From Lunatimonas lonarensis (GTDB lineage: Bacteria > Bacteroidota > Bacteroidia > Cytophagales > Cyclobacteriaceae), in NCBI RefSeq assembly GCF_000390185.1, contig NZ_AQHR01000098.1, positions 1-34,628 on the forward strand: a stretch of 34,628 nt of DNA, in the 5' to 3' direction. Below are positions 1 through 7,877 of the stretch, piece after piece. Within the stretch, counting starts at the first letter, position 1; each line of letters begins with the position of its first letter. Position numbers and translations under genes: made by a program. Below the pieces are notes generated by a model. It was not told the DNA's origin, made no database searches, and saw only the letters and a program-made list of their open reading frames with translations.

Positions 1-30
1 TTTTACCACAATACCTGTATATACCTAGGT

Positions 31-38
31 TATTTTTG
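31..38 (+). promoter_or_regulatory. Bacteroidota-type -7 promoter element upstream of efflux operon
   Basis: TATTTTTG matches the TAnnTTTG consensus used by the Bacteroidota primary sigma factor. It lies 13 bases before the first possible start (52) and 40 before the second (79). No clear upstream TTG is visible at the usual spacing of about 19 bases, so the call rests on one element. Confidence 0.45.
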
Positions 39-51
39 TAGCTGATGAATT

Positions 52-1428
52 ATGTTTTTGTCATTCAGCCATCAATTTATGTTAAAAATAACCGCAACAG
101 GCTTTTTGTTTCTGCTGATGCTCTATCAGGCAGAGGCACAGAGCCAACTCAAGGAACTCCTTGAAATCAGCACGGCAAATTACCCGGAATTGCAGGCCAA
201 ACGCCTCGAAACCGAAGCTGCCCAAAGATTGGTGCAATACGAGCGTTCTGATTTCCTCCCTAGCCTGGACGGCTCCTACCAAATGGTCTATTCGACCAAT
301 AACAATATCACAGGCATGTTTTTACCGGGCTTGGTATTGCCTATATCTGGCCCTCCCGTACCCGAAAACTCCATGGATTTCACCTACGGATCGGCTGCAT
401 CCCTGTTGATGAACTGGAATCCTTTTACCTTCGGCAAAAGAGCCAGCAAAATCCAAACTGCCAAGTTCGGACAAGAACTCGCTCAGCATCAGGAAACACT
501 GACTATTCTGGAACATCAGGTAAGGTTCACGGAGGCTTATCTCAACTACTGGGCAGCAGCTTCCATGTCCCTAGCGGCAGAAAAAAACAAAGACCGCTTT
601 GAAACTAACCTGGAGCTGTCCAAAACCTTAGTGGACAATGGTCTTCGTCCTGGTGTGGACTCGGCACAGTTCAGAGCGCTTTTTGTCCGCTCCAAAATCG
701 ACTATCTCCAAGCCCAAAAATCCGCAGAATCTTACATGGCAAGGGTAAGGGAACTCTTGGGAGAAGACCAAAAGGAAATAGGCATTGACCCTAATCTACA
801 GAGAACTGTTACCGTACAGACGGAAGAACCCTTGGAAAACCATCCACTTTTACAAAGTTCGCGCAGCAGAACACTGATGGAAGCATCAAGAAAAACTGAA
901 CTCAACCGTTCTCTTTTGCCTGAACTCAACCTCTGGGGAACTGCTTTTGCCCGGGGCTCTGCCATACTCTTCGAAGGTGGATTCAATGACCCTACTGACG
1001 GACTTGCCTTTTCCCGATACAATTATGGAGTAGGCTTTCAAGTCGCCGTTCCGATTTTACAATTTGCCCGTACCTCCAAAATGGTGCAAAGGCAAAATTC
1101 CCTGATTTCAGCAGCGGAAGCTTATGAAATGCAGTTAGAAAGATCGCTGGACAAAGAAAGAACAGTAGCCAAAGTGACTTTGGAAAAAGCGCTGGAAGCA
1201 GCCACATTGGCACCGGAATATGTGCAAGCAGCGGAGTACAGCTACCAAGCACTACAAGCTAGGTACGATGCCGGGCTGATCAATCTGAACGAACTGGTGC
1301 AAGGTCAAGCTGACTTAGCCAAGGCCGAAGCGGAAAGCATTAAAGTCATGGCAGAAATGTGGAAAGCCTTGCTGTATTACGCAGCAGTAGGTGGTGATAT
1401 GGACTTTTTCTTACAAAACCTGAATTGA
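52..1428 (+). CDS. TolC-type outer membrane efflux protein
   Basis: Outer-membrane channel of a tripartite efflux pump. It is expected to form a beta-barrel plus periplasmic alpha-tunnel that exports substrates handled by the RND pump encoded next. The protein has a hydrophobic signal (core GFLFLLMLYQAEA, cleavage probably before QSQ) and then long helical, Ala/Glu/Leu-rich stretches in two halves (roughly residues 30-240 and 260-450), the repeated layout of the OEP family. Length (458 aa) is normal. ATG 52 is the longest start. ATG 79 gives a more typical signal peptide (MLKITATGFLFLLM) and a more usual leader after the promoter-like element, so it may be the real start. The stop TGA is followed at once by the RND gene, so translation is probably coupled. 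The substrate cannot be told from sequence. Confidence 0.92.
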   Translation: MFLSFSHQFMLKITATGFLFLLMLYQAEAQSQLKELLEISTANYPELQAKRLETEAAQRLVQYERSDFLPSLDGSYQMVYSTNNNITGMFLPGLVLPISGPPVPENSMDFTYGSAASLLMNWNPFTFGKRASKIQTAKFGQELAQHQETLTILEHQVRFTEAYLNYWAAASMSLAAEKNKDRFETNLELSKTLVDNGLRPGVDSAQFRALFVRSKIDYLQAQKSAESYMARVRELLGEDQKEIGIDPNLQRTVTVQTEEPLENHPLLQSSRSRTLMEASRKTELNRSLLPELNLWGTAFARGSAILFEGGFNDPTDGLAFSRYNYGVGFQVAVPILQFARTSKMVQRQNSLISAAEAYEMQLERSLDKERTVAKVTLEKALEAATLAPEYVQAAEYSYQALQARYDAGLINLNELVQGQADLAKAEAESIKVMAEMWKALLYYAAVGGDMDFFLQNLN

Positions 1429-1429
1429 T

Positions 1430-4400
1430 ATGGATCTGATAAAATTATCCTTACGCAAACCCATATCAGTCATGGTGGTGATTTTGGCCATTGGCTTCTT
1501 TGCTTTTCTCACCATCCGTAGCATGCCGATTGACATTTTTCCAAAAGTCGGTGTTCCCACGATCTACGTAGCCCAGCCTTACGGGGGACTTTCACCAGAA
1601 CAGATGGAGGGCTATCTCAGCTCGGTCTATGAACAGCATTTTATCTACATCACAGGGATTTCTTCGATGGAGTCCCGCTCTGTGCAGGGCATGTCACTGA
1701 TCAAATTGCAGTTTCACGAAGGGACTGATATGGCAGAATCCATGGCGCAGGTGGTGGCACAGGTGAACCGGGCCGGAGGGAAAATGCCCCCTGGTACCAT
1801 TGCGCCATTTGTGGTGCGCTATGATGCGGGGAATGTACCTGTTGGCCAGTTGGTGTTCAGTTCCGAGAGCAGAAGTCTTTCTGAAATCCAGGATTTGGCT
1901 GTAAACCGAGTTCGTCCCATGTTCTCCTCCTTGCCCGGCGTCTCCTCTCCACCTCCTGTGGGTGGTAACCAAAGAAGTATTGTGGTGGACATTGATCCTG
2001 AAAAATTGAGAAGTTACCGGCTCTCTACCGAAGATGTGGTGGAAGCCATTGCCAATGGGAATAGATTGGTTCCTTCTGGAAGTATCCGTATTGATGATAC
2101 GGAATATTTGGTAAGGCCCAATAGCGTGGTTGAAAATTTCAAGGAACTGGAAAATATCCCCATCCACAACCAAAGGGGGCCAACAGTTTACTTGAAAGAT
2201 TTGGCAGAAGTAAAAAACAGTGCCGACATCGCTACTGGTTATGCCTTGGTCAATGGTCAGCGCTCGGTCTATATCCCAGTGACCAAAAGATCAGATGCAT
2301 CGACTTGGACTGTGGTGAAAAACATCAAAAATGCCCTACCCGCCATGCGGGATGCGGTGCCCGAAGATATCAAAGTGGAATATGCCTTTGACCAATCCGG
2401 TTATGTGATCAAGTCTTTGAGAAATATCCTGACGGAAGGCCTGATCGCATCAATACTTACAGGCCTGATGGTTTTGGTCTTTTTGGGTGATTGGCGAAGT
2501 GGTCTGGTCGTAGTCATGACCATTCCTTTGGCCCTTTTATCTTCCATCGTTTTCCTCAACCTCACGGGTCAGACACTCAACATCATGACCTTGGTTGGGC
2601 TGGCCCTTTCGATTGGGGTTTTGGTGGATGAAGCCACGGTCACAATTGAAAATATTCACCGCCATCTGGAAATGGGAAAAAGCCTCCCCCGCTCAATCAT
2701 GGATGGCACAAAGGAGATCGTAATCCCCAAACTCCTGATTGTATTCAGCATCTTGGCCGTATTCGTCCCTTCATTCTTTATGTCCGGGGTGCCGAGATCC
2801 ATGTTTATGCCCCTTTCCCTTGCTGTGGGCTTTGCCATGATCGCCTCCTTTATCCTTTCCCAGTCTTTTGTACCGGTAGTTGCCAATTGGCTTTTGGATA
2901 AAAAGTCTTTGGAAAAACAGGCTGAAAAGCAAAAAGGAGGCAGGTTTGACCGAATTCAGGAAAGGTATCAAAGTACCTTGAGCCGCTTACTCCAGCAGAG
3001 CAAATTGACAGTGGCTTTTTATGGGGTGCTTTCCTTGCTTTCAGTGGCAGGCTTATACCTTTTGATCGGAACAGAGATTTTTCCGCAGGTAGATGCAGGG
3101 CAGTTTCAGGTAAGGGTCAATGCCAAAGAAGGCACAAGAATAGAACAGACCGAAAGGCTCACCCAGCGTTTTTATAAGGAGTTGGAAGTCTTGACAGGAA
3201 AAGGCAACATTGAAATCAGTTCGGGATTTGTAGGCACAATTCCTTCCGCATATCCTGCATCCACCACATACATTTGGAACTCAGGCCCTCAGCAGGCTGT
3301 ACTCACCGTGAAGCTGAAAGAAGGAAGTGGTATCAAAGTAGCTCAACTCAAGGAAGATATCCGTATGATGGTTTCAGAGAAATTGCCGGAGTTGCGTATC
3401 AGTTTTGAACCAGCTGACATTGTAGATCAGGTCATGTCCATGGGAGCAAGCAATCCCTTAGAAGTGGCCGTTACGGGCAAAGACCTCAAAGAAACTCGGG
3501 CTTTTGCAGAAAAAATCAGATCCAACCTACAGCAAATCGCTTACCTAAGGGATGTGCAAATAGCTCAGCCTCTCGACTACCCCACTTTGGATGTGAATAT
3601 TGACCGCATAAAGGCCGGTCAACTAGGACTTACTGCGGATGATGTGGGTAGGTCTATGATTTCGGCTACCAATTCCAGTAGGTTTACCAGACCGGTTTAT
3701 TGGTTGGACAAAAATTCCGGGAACGCCTATCAGGTACAAGTGGAAATCCCACAATACACCATGAATTCGCAGGAAGACCTGGAAAACATCTTCCTTCCGC
3801 GAGTAGGTGAAAGCAACAACCGACTCGGAGATGTGGCGGGCATCAGTCCAAGTCTTTCCCAAGGAGAGGTGGTTCGGCTCAACCAACAAAGGATGGTCTC
3901 CGTTACGGCCAATCTTCATAACAAGACCATCGGATCTGCACGAAAAGACATAGAAAATGCCATTGATGCTGCCGGAGAAAAACCAAGGGGCCTCAATGTG
4001 ATTGTTAGAGGGCAAATGGAGTTTTTGGAAGAAACGCTTTCTGAATTGCAGACAGGTTTGATCATTGCCGTATTTGTGATCTTCCTGATGTTGGCGACCA
4101 ATTTCCAGTCCTTTAAAGCTGCGCTATCAACGCTTTCCACGATCCCAGCAGTGGCAGTGGGTTCGCTTTTGTTTTTGTTGCTCTTCGGTGTGACGTTGAA
4201 CATCCAATCGTATATGGGTTTGATCATGGCGCTGGGTGTATCGGTAGCCAATGCCATACTCTTTACCACCTTTGCAGAGGAGGAAAGAAAAAAACATGGC
4301 GATGCCCTCAAAGCTGCCAAAGCAGCTGGAAAGAGCAGGTTAAGACCGATTTTGATGACCAGTATTTCCATGATTGTGGGTTTGATTCCTTTGGCAGTAG

Positions 4401-4579
4401 GTGGTGACCAAACTGCACCTCTGGGCATAGCCGTGATTGGAGGACTCTTGTTTTCAACCGTTACGACTTTGTTGATCATGCCGTCTGTATATTCCCGCTT
4501 GCTGAAAAACGCCAGCATAGCACCTGTTTCTTTAGATCCTTATGATGCAAACTCAAACCATTATGAATCAAATAGCTAA
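1430..4579 (+). CDS. Efflux RND transporter permease
   Basis: Inner-membrane proton-driven RND pump (AcrB/MexB superfamily), 1049 aa, the normal size. It starts with the usual first helix (MDLIKLSLRKPISVMVV) and shows two repeats of one TM, a large periplasmic loop and a helix bundle (TM2-6 about residues 335-490, TM8-12 about 870-1030). TM4 carries LVDEATVTIENIHRH with D400/E401, the position of the proton-relay acidic residues. The spacing fits a drug or organic-solute pump more than the metal (CusA) branch, whose TM4 motif differs, but this is not decisive. The ATG follows the tolC stop by one base. The 3' end overlaps the start of the membrane-fusion gene. The order channel-pump-adaptor is reversed from the usual adaptor-pump-channel. 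Confidence 0.95.
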   Translation: MDLIKLSLRKPISVMVVILAIGFFAFLTIRSMPIDIFPKVGVPTIYVAQPYGGLSPEQMEGYLSSVYEQHFIYITGISSMESRSVQGMSLIKLQFHEGTDMAESMAQVVAQVNRAGGKMPPGTIAPFVVRYDAGNVPVGQLVFSSESRSLSEIQDLAVNRVRPMFSSLPGVSSPPPVGGNQRSIVVDIDPEKLRSYRLSTEDVVEAIANGNRLVPSGSIRIDDTEYLVRPNSVVENFKELENIPIHNQRGPTVYLKDLAEVKNSADIATGYALVNGQRSVYIPVTKRSDASTWTVVKNIKNALPAMRDAVPEDIKVEYAFDQSGYVIKSLRNILTEGLIASILTGLMVLVFLGDWRSGLVVVMTIPLALLSSIVFLNLTGQTLNIMTLVGLALSIGVLVDEATVTIENIHRHLEMGKSLPRSIMDGTKEIVIPKLLIVFSILAVFVPSFFMSGVPRSMFMPLSLAVGFAMIASFILSQSFVPVVANWLLDKKSLEKQAEKQKGGRFDRIQERYQSTLSRLLQQSKLTVAFYGVLSLLSVAGLYLLIGTEIFPQVDAGQFQVRVNAKEGTRIEQTERLTQRFYKELEVLTGKGNIEISSGFVGTIPSAYPASTTYIWNSGPQQAVLTVKLKEGSGIKVAQLKEDIRMMVSEKLPELRISFEPADIVDQVMSMGASNPLEVAVTGKDLKETRAFAEKIRSNLQQIAYLRDVQIAQPLDYPTLDVNIDRIKAGQLGLTADDVGRSMISATNSSRFTRPVYWLDKNSGNAYQVQVEIPQYTMNSQEDLENIFLPRVGESNNRLGDVAGISPSLSQGEVVRLNQQRMVSVTANLHNKTIGSARKDIENAIDAAGEKPRGLNVIVRGQMEFLEETLSELQTGLIIAVFVIFLMLATNFQSFKAALSTLSTIPAVAVGSLLFLLLFGVTLNIQSYMGLIMALGVSVANAILFTTFAEEERKKHGDALKAAKAAGKSRLRPILMTSISMIVGLIPLAVGGDQTAPLGIAVIGGLLFSTVTTLLIMPSVYSRLLKNASIAPVSLDPYDANSNHYESNS

Positions 4580-5693
4580 ACATATTACCCCATTCACTTG
4601 GAAGATTTTAGCAATGCTATTTTCCTGTAATTCATCAGAAAATTCAGGTGAAGCTGTACAGGAAGAAAAATTGTATGAAACCATCACCCTTCAGCAGGAA
4701 GATCTCAAGGGCAGCATCAGTCTCCCCGGTGAACTCAGATCTTTTGAATCTGTCGCTATCTATCCGAAAATCACCGGATATGTACAAAGCATAAAGGTAG
4801 ATCGGGGCTCCAAAGTGAAAAAAGGTGATGTGATCGTGCAAATCGAAGCACCTGAAGTGATGGCAGAGTTGTCTGCTGCCAAAGCCAAGGTATTACAGGC
4901 AGAAGGCTTCGCACAATCTGCTACATCCAAGCTTTCAACGACCAAAGATCAGTTTGACCGAATCCAAAAAACGGCTCAAACACCTGGAACAGTTTCCGCC
5001 TCGGATTTGCTGCGCATAGAAAATCAACTCCAAGAAGAAGAAGCCAACGCTGCCTCAGCCCAATCTGCTTTGGAAGCTGCCAAATACCAGTTGCAAGCAG
5101 CGCAGCAGATGGCCAACTACCTGACGATTCGTGCCCCTTTTGACGGAATAGTGACTGAGCGAAATGTGCATACAGGAACATTTGTGAGTGCTCAGTCCGG
5201 AGACAAACCCATGTTCCGAATGGAGATGAATGATGTCTTGCGCTTGGAAATCCCAGTTCCGGAGTCTTATTCGGGATTAGACTTTGGAAGCGACAGCCTT
5301 TCCTTTACGCTGAATACACAGTCAGGAAAAAGCTTCAAAGCCAAGGTTAGCCGTCAATCTGGCAGTTTGCAGAATGCCAGCAGGACAGAAATCATCGAAG
5401 CCGATGTTCCCAATAAGAATGGAAGTCTGAAAGCAGGAAGCTTTGCCCAAGTGAAGGTAAATTATAAAAAAGAAGGCTCCATAATTATCCCTAATGCTGC
5501 CTTGATCACTAGCATGGAAGACCGTTTTGTGGTAAAAGTAGTGAATGGAGAAGCACAAAGAGTTTCAGTCAGAAAGGGAATCTCCCAGAATGGTCAGACC
5601 GAAATCTTCGGTGACCTGCAACCCGGAGATATTATTCATAAAAATCCTTCTGAGACTATACAGACTGGGGATAGGGTTAAGGTAGACCTTTGA
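4563..5693 (+). CDS. Efflux RND transporter periplasmic adaptor (membrane fusion lipoprotein)
   Basis: Periplasmic adaptor linking the RND pump to the TolC-like channel. From ATG 4563 the protein begins MNQIAKHITPFTWKILAMLFSC, a short signal ending in a lipobox-like LFSC, so it is probably lipid-anchored. Next come a barrel-sandwich (lipoyl-like) half with GYVQSIKVDRGSKVKKGDVI, a helical hairpin rich in Ala/Glu/Gln, the second lipoyl half (IRAPFDGIVTERNVHTG) and a C-terminal beta domain with PNAAL and GLQPGD-like segments, all typical of the HlyD/AcrA family. In-frame ATGs at 4542 and 4545 are also possible; every choice overlaps the end of the pump gene, which supports one operon. The stop codon is formed inside the first arm of the palindromic repeat that follows, so the last residues may be set by the repeat insertion. 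Confidence 0.9.
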   Translation: MNQIAKHITPFTWKILAMLFSCNSSENSGEAVQEEKLYETITLQQEDLKGSISLPGELRSFESVAIYPKITGYVQSIKVDRGSKVKKGDVIVQIEAPEVMAELSAAKAKVLQAEGFAQSATSKLSTTKDQFDRIQKTAQTPGTVSASDLLRIENQLQEEEANAASAQSALEAAKYQLQAAQQMANYLTIRAPFDGIVTERNVHTGTFVSAQSGDKPMFRMEMNDVLRLEIPVPESYSGLDFGSDSLSFTLNTQSGKSFKAKVSRQSGSLQNASRTEIIEADVPNKNGSLKAGSFAQVKVNYKKEGSIIIPNAALITSMEDRFVVKVVNGEAQRVSVRKGISQNGQTEIFGDLQPGDIIHKNPSETIQTGDRVKVDL

Positions 5694-5794
5694 GGTTTTT
5701 CAAACCTCGAAGGTCTTTTCAAAAGAACTGGTCTTAGGACTTTGCATATTTCCGCAATAAAAACCTTCGAGGTCAAAAAAAGACCTCAAAGGTT
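5685..5794. repeat. Palindromic repeat, copy 1 (two linked hairpins)
   Basis: A 110-base unit made of two hairpins, 5685-5715 (arms GACCTTTGAGG / CCTCGAAGGTC) and 5762-5794 (arms AACCTTCGAGGTC / GACCTCAAAGGTT), about 46 bases apart. The outer arms also pair with each other. Copy 2 follows after ten bases. The unit begins inside the last codons of the adaptor gene. It resembles the short palindromic intergenic repeats common in Bacteroidota genomes. Confidence 0.85.
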
Positions 5795-5804
5795 AGCAAC
5801 CCTT

Positions 5805-5913
5805 GACCTTTGGGGTTTTCAATAACCCCGAAGGTCTTTACCAAAGAAATAGCCCAAGACTATTCTTATATCTGTAAAAAAACCTTCGGGGTCTAAAAAA
5901 GACCCCAAAGGTT
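5805..5913. repeat. Palindromic repeat, copy 2 (two linked hairpins)
   Basis: Same plan as copy 1: hairpins at 5805-5836 (GACCTTTGGGG / CCCCGAAGGTC) and 5881-5913 (AACCTTCGGGGTC / GACCCCAAAGGTT). Compared with copy 1, the A/T of each arm (GAGG/CCTC) is replaced by GGGG/CCCC in all four arms, so pairing is kept. The central 44 bases are similar but diverged. It ends 16 bases before the doxX-like start codon and may carry that gene's promoter. Confidence 0.85.
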
Positions 5914-5929
5914 AAAACCAAAACAAACC

Positions 5930-6373
5930 ATGATCAAACAACTCTTACAAACAGACGATTCCAAAACCACCATCATTATCCGTTTGATGGTGGGAGCAGT
6001 ATTTCTTTCAGAAGGTATTCAAAAATTCCTACTCCCAACGATTCGGGGAGCAGGAAGATTTGAGAAAATAGGGCTTCCCAACCCGGAGTTTCTAGGCAGT
6101 TTTGTCGGTGCTTTTGAAATTATTTCAGGAATCCTAATTCTCCTAGGATTGGCAACAAGGCTAGCAGCCATTCCTACCTTGATCATCATGTTAGTAGCCA
6201 TTGCCACTACCAAGTCTGAAGTCTTACAAAATGAAGGATTCTGGTCGATGATGCATGGAAGCCGAACCGATTGGAGTATGTTGTTGGGCAGTATTTACTT
6301 GATTATTCGTGGTGGAGGTAAATGGTCACTAGATCGAAACTTAACGGGTCAAAGAACAACCTTTGGGGTCTGA
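5930..6373 (+). CDS. DoxX family membrane protein
   Basis: Small inner-membrane protein of the DoxX/DoxD-like superfamily, 147 aa, with four hydrophobic segments: about 17-35 (IIRLMVGAVFLSEGIQKFL), 54-75 (FLGSFVGAFEIISGILILLGL), 78-95 and 112-127. The first helix has the RLxVGxxFLxxGxxKF pattern of the family. Members are thought to act in redox or thiol stress or as quinone-linked subunits, but no partner enzyme lies nearby, so the specific role is open. Two palindromic repeats stand upstream. Its last codons (TTFGV-stop) are themselves written in a half copy of the same repeat, so repeats bracket the gene. It is probably transcribed separately from the efflux operon, because the hairpins lie between them. 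Confidence 0.85.
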   Translation: MIKQLLQTDDSKTTIIIRLMVGAVFLSEGIQKFLLPTIRGAGRFEKIGLPNPEFLGSFVGAFEIISGILILLGLATRLAAIPTLIIMLVAIATTKSEVLQNEGFWSMMHGSRTDWSMLLGSIYLIIRGGGKWSLDRNLTGQRTTFGV

Positions 6374-6380
6374 AAAAAGG
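6355..6380. repeat. Half copy of the palindromic repeat at the doxX-like stop
   Basis: AACCTTTGGGGTCTGAAAA closely matches the left part of the second hairpin of copy 2 (AACCTTCGGGGTCTAAAA), but the returning arm is missing and replaced by an AAGGGGG run. It supplies the last codons and stop of the doxX-like gene, as copy 1 does for the adaptor gene upstream. Confidence 0.55.
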
Positions 6381-6402
6381 GGGCTTAACGACAAAGGCTC
6401 CT

Positions 6403-6465
6403 CTACAAGGCCTGCAAAGCTAGGGCGAGCACTCTTTCAAAATGAAGGTAATTTCCGCCTTGTAG
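6403..6465. repeat. Inverted repeat in the gap after doxX-like gene
   Basis: CTACAAGGC (6403-6411) and GCCTTGTAG (6457-6465) are perfect inverted arms 45 bases apart. Nothing else in 6374-6623 is recognised: no tRNA-like fold and no ORF of note. The function is unknown; the arms are short enough to be chance. Confidence 0.3.
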
Positions 6466-6623
6466 CTAATGTCTGTCCGCATAATGCGGCATACATTACT
6501 AAATCTTCAGCTTTTGTGGAGTAATATAGATTATCCACTAAATTTATTCTTTGAAAGGAGCGATCCCTAAATTCCTAAGCAAACGAATTTTGCGAACGGT
6601 ACCTTTAATTTTATCATTTCAAC

Positions 6624-7325
6624 ATGGACGAAATTTTTGATTATTTTGGCCCACAGGGAACGCCGGTAATATTGGGCTTACTAATGGCATTTGGGGTACT
6701 GTTCATCAAATGGGTTATCACAAAAAGAGAAAATTTACAATCAGATGAAATCAATAGAACGGTTTTTCAAAATGAATTCAAAAAGGCTATTTCCACCCAA
6801 GAAAGCATACATGTAGCTGATTTTTTATTGGATGAATCGGCTTTTTGGGATTTGATTGACAAAACCAGAAAGAAGTCAAAAGACAACTTCAAAAACCAGT
6901 GTGGGTTGCTAAAACAATATTTTGAAGACTCAAATACCGGAGATTTGCTTGCTTTCCAGAGTAGATTGTTTTACTTTATTCTAAAATATAACTCCTATAA
7001 GCTTCAAGCGGCATTTTCCATTGTGAGTTATTCTACACCTTTTGCTGACTATGGTGCTTTTCTCGAATGGATGATTTCGAAAGGAGAAACACTTGCCAAC
7101 AACTATATCCAAAACCCTGAACTTCTTGAAAATGCAAATTTTTCGGGGATTGACAATTCTGTGGGAATGAGTACTTTTCTTGGAGAAGTCTATAATACAA
7201 AAACAGGAAAACTAGTACCTACAATAGAAGGCTTCGACGAAAATGCCTTAGACGATTCAGAAATAATTGATCCAAAAATGATTCCAGACTCCTTTCCAAG
7301 GTTATGGAAAAAGTTTATTGTGTGA
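6624..7325 (+). CDS. Hypothetical protein with one N-terminal membrane helix
   Basis: I do not recognise a family. The 233-aa protein starts MDEIFDYFGPQGTPVILGLLMAFGVLFIKWVI, so a single membrane helix at about residues 14-33 is likely. A mostly helical soluble region follows, rich in Lys, Phe and Asp, with no Cys pairs, nucleotide-binding loops or repeats that I can name. The C-terminal fifth is acidic (DENALDDSEIIDPKMIPDSFP) and ends in a basic FPRLWKKFIV. Composition (AT-rich third positions, no rare run of residues) looks like a real coding region. It stands alone: about 250 bases from the doxX-like gene and 80 bases before the next small exported protein. No operon partner gives a hint of function. 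Confidence 0.7.
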   Translation: MDEIFDYFGPQGTPVILGLLMAFGVLFIKWVITKRENLQSDEINRTVFQNEFKKAISTQESIHVADFLLDESAFWDLIDKTRKKSKDNFKNQCGLLKQYFEDSNTGDLLAFQSRLFYFILKYNSYKLQAAFSIVSYSTPFADYGAFLEWMISKGETLANNYIQNPELLENANFSGIDNSVGMSTFLGEVYNTKTGKLVPTIEGFDENALDDSEIIDPKMIPDSFPRLWKKFIV

Positions 7326-7405
7326 ACGTGAACAAATTTGATCAAAAGACAGGTTTGGCTTCACTTTCAAGTCTCTTTACGGTCGCTGCCCGATAAAACT
7401 ATCTT

Positions 7406-7774
7406 ATGAAAAATTCATTATTAACGCTATTTACACTTTTGCTATTTGCGAATGCATTCGCTCAAGATGAACAACATTCCAATAAAGTAGACTTTGCCCT
7501 AGAGGGAATGGCCGGAGTAGCATTTGGAAAGAACTTCACCTCTTTCAATGTGGGTGGACCAAGCCTTTTGCTCCATATAAACCAAAAAGTGAAAATTGGA
7601 TTTGGTGCCCTGCCTTCCTTTTACATCAGGGATGGAAAAACGGGTGCCAAACTCGGAGTAGCTCCAAGGCTGGATATTAAAAACTGGGCTTTCTTCGTTC
7701 CATTTTATCACTTTGATACCACCGAAGAATGGCTTTGGTCTGTTGGGATTGGTTATAAATTTCATCGAAAATAG
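7406..7774 (+). CDS. Small exported protein, probable outer-membrane beta-strand protein
   Basis: A 122-aa protein with a clear signal peptide (MKNSLLTLFTLLLFANAFA, cleavage before QDEQ). The mature part is about 100 residues of alternating polar/aromatic segments (KVDFALEGMAGVAFGKNF, KVKIGFGALPSFYIRD, NWAFFVPFYHF, WLWSVGIGYKFHRK), ending in an aromatic-rich strand. That pattern suggests antiparallel beta strands as in small outer-membrane proteins, though 100 residues is short for a full barrel. It could also be a periplasmic beta-sandwich. No named family is recognised. The start ATG 7406 fits the signal peptide exactly. Confidence 0.72.
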   Translation: MKNSLLTLFTLLLFANAFAQDEQHSNKVDFALEGMAGVAFGKNFTSFNVGGPSLLLHINQKVKIGFGALPSFYIRDGKTGAKLGVAPRLDIKNWAFFVPFYHFDTTEEWLWSVGIGYKFHRK

Positions 7775-7839
7775 GAAGGATGTAAAGCATAATTTTATAA
7801 AGAACAGGAGCTGTTTTGGGCTATACCTGAATTTTGCCG

Positions 7840-7847
7840 TATTTTTA
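7840..7847 (+). promoter_or_regulatory. Possible -7 element for the DUF1080 gene
   Basis: TATTTTTA differs from TAnnTTTG in the last base and lies about 30 bases before the start. A TTTTGG sits about 21 bases upstream (7813-7818), close to the usual -33 TTG spacing. Confidence 0.35.
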
Positions 7848-7877
7848 GCGTCTTAATATCCGTATTCATCTTAAACC

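Noticed and set aside
3916-4518. Minus-strand 200-aa open frame opposite the RND gene
   Set aside because: A shadow of a strongly supported plus-strand gene; no domain of its own.
5685-5913. Possible CRISPR-like array, from repeated GACCTT/AAGGTT units with spacers
   Set aside because: There are only two long copies, each built of paired hairpins with related, not unique, centres, and no cas genes nearby.
6374-6623. Possible small RNA or tRNA in the gap after the doxX-like gene
   Set aside because: Only a short inverted pair is visible; no cloverleaf, promoter or terminator to support an RNA gene.
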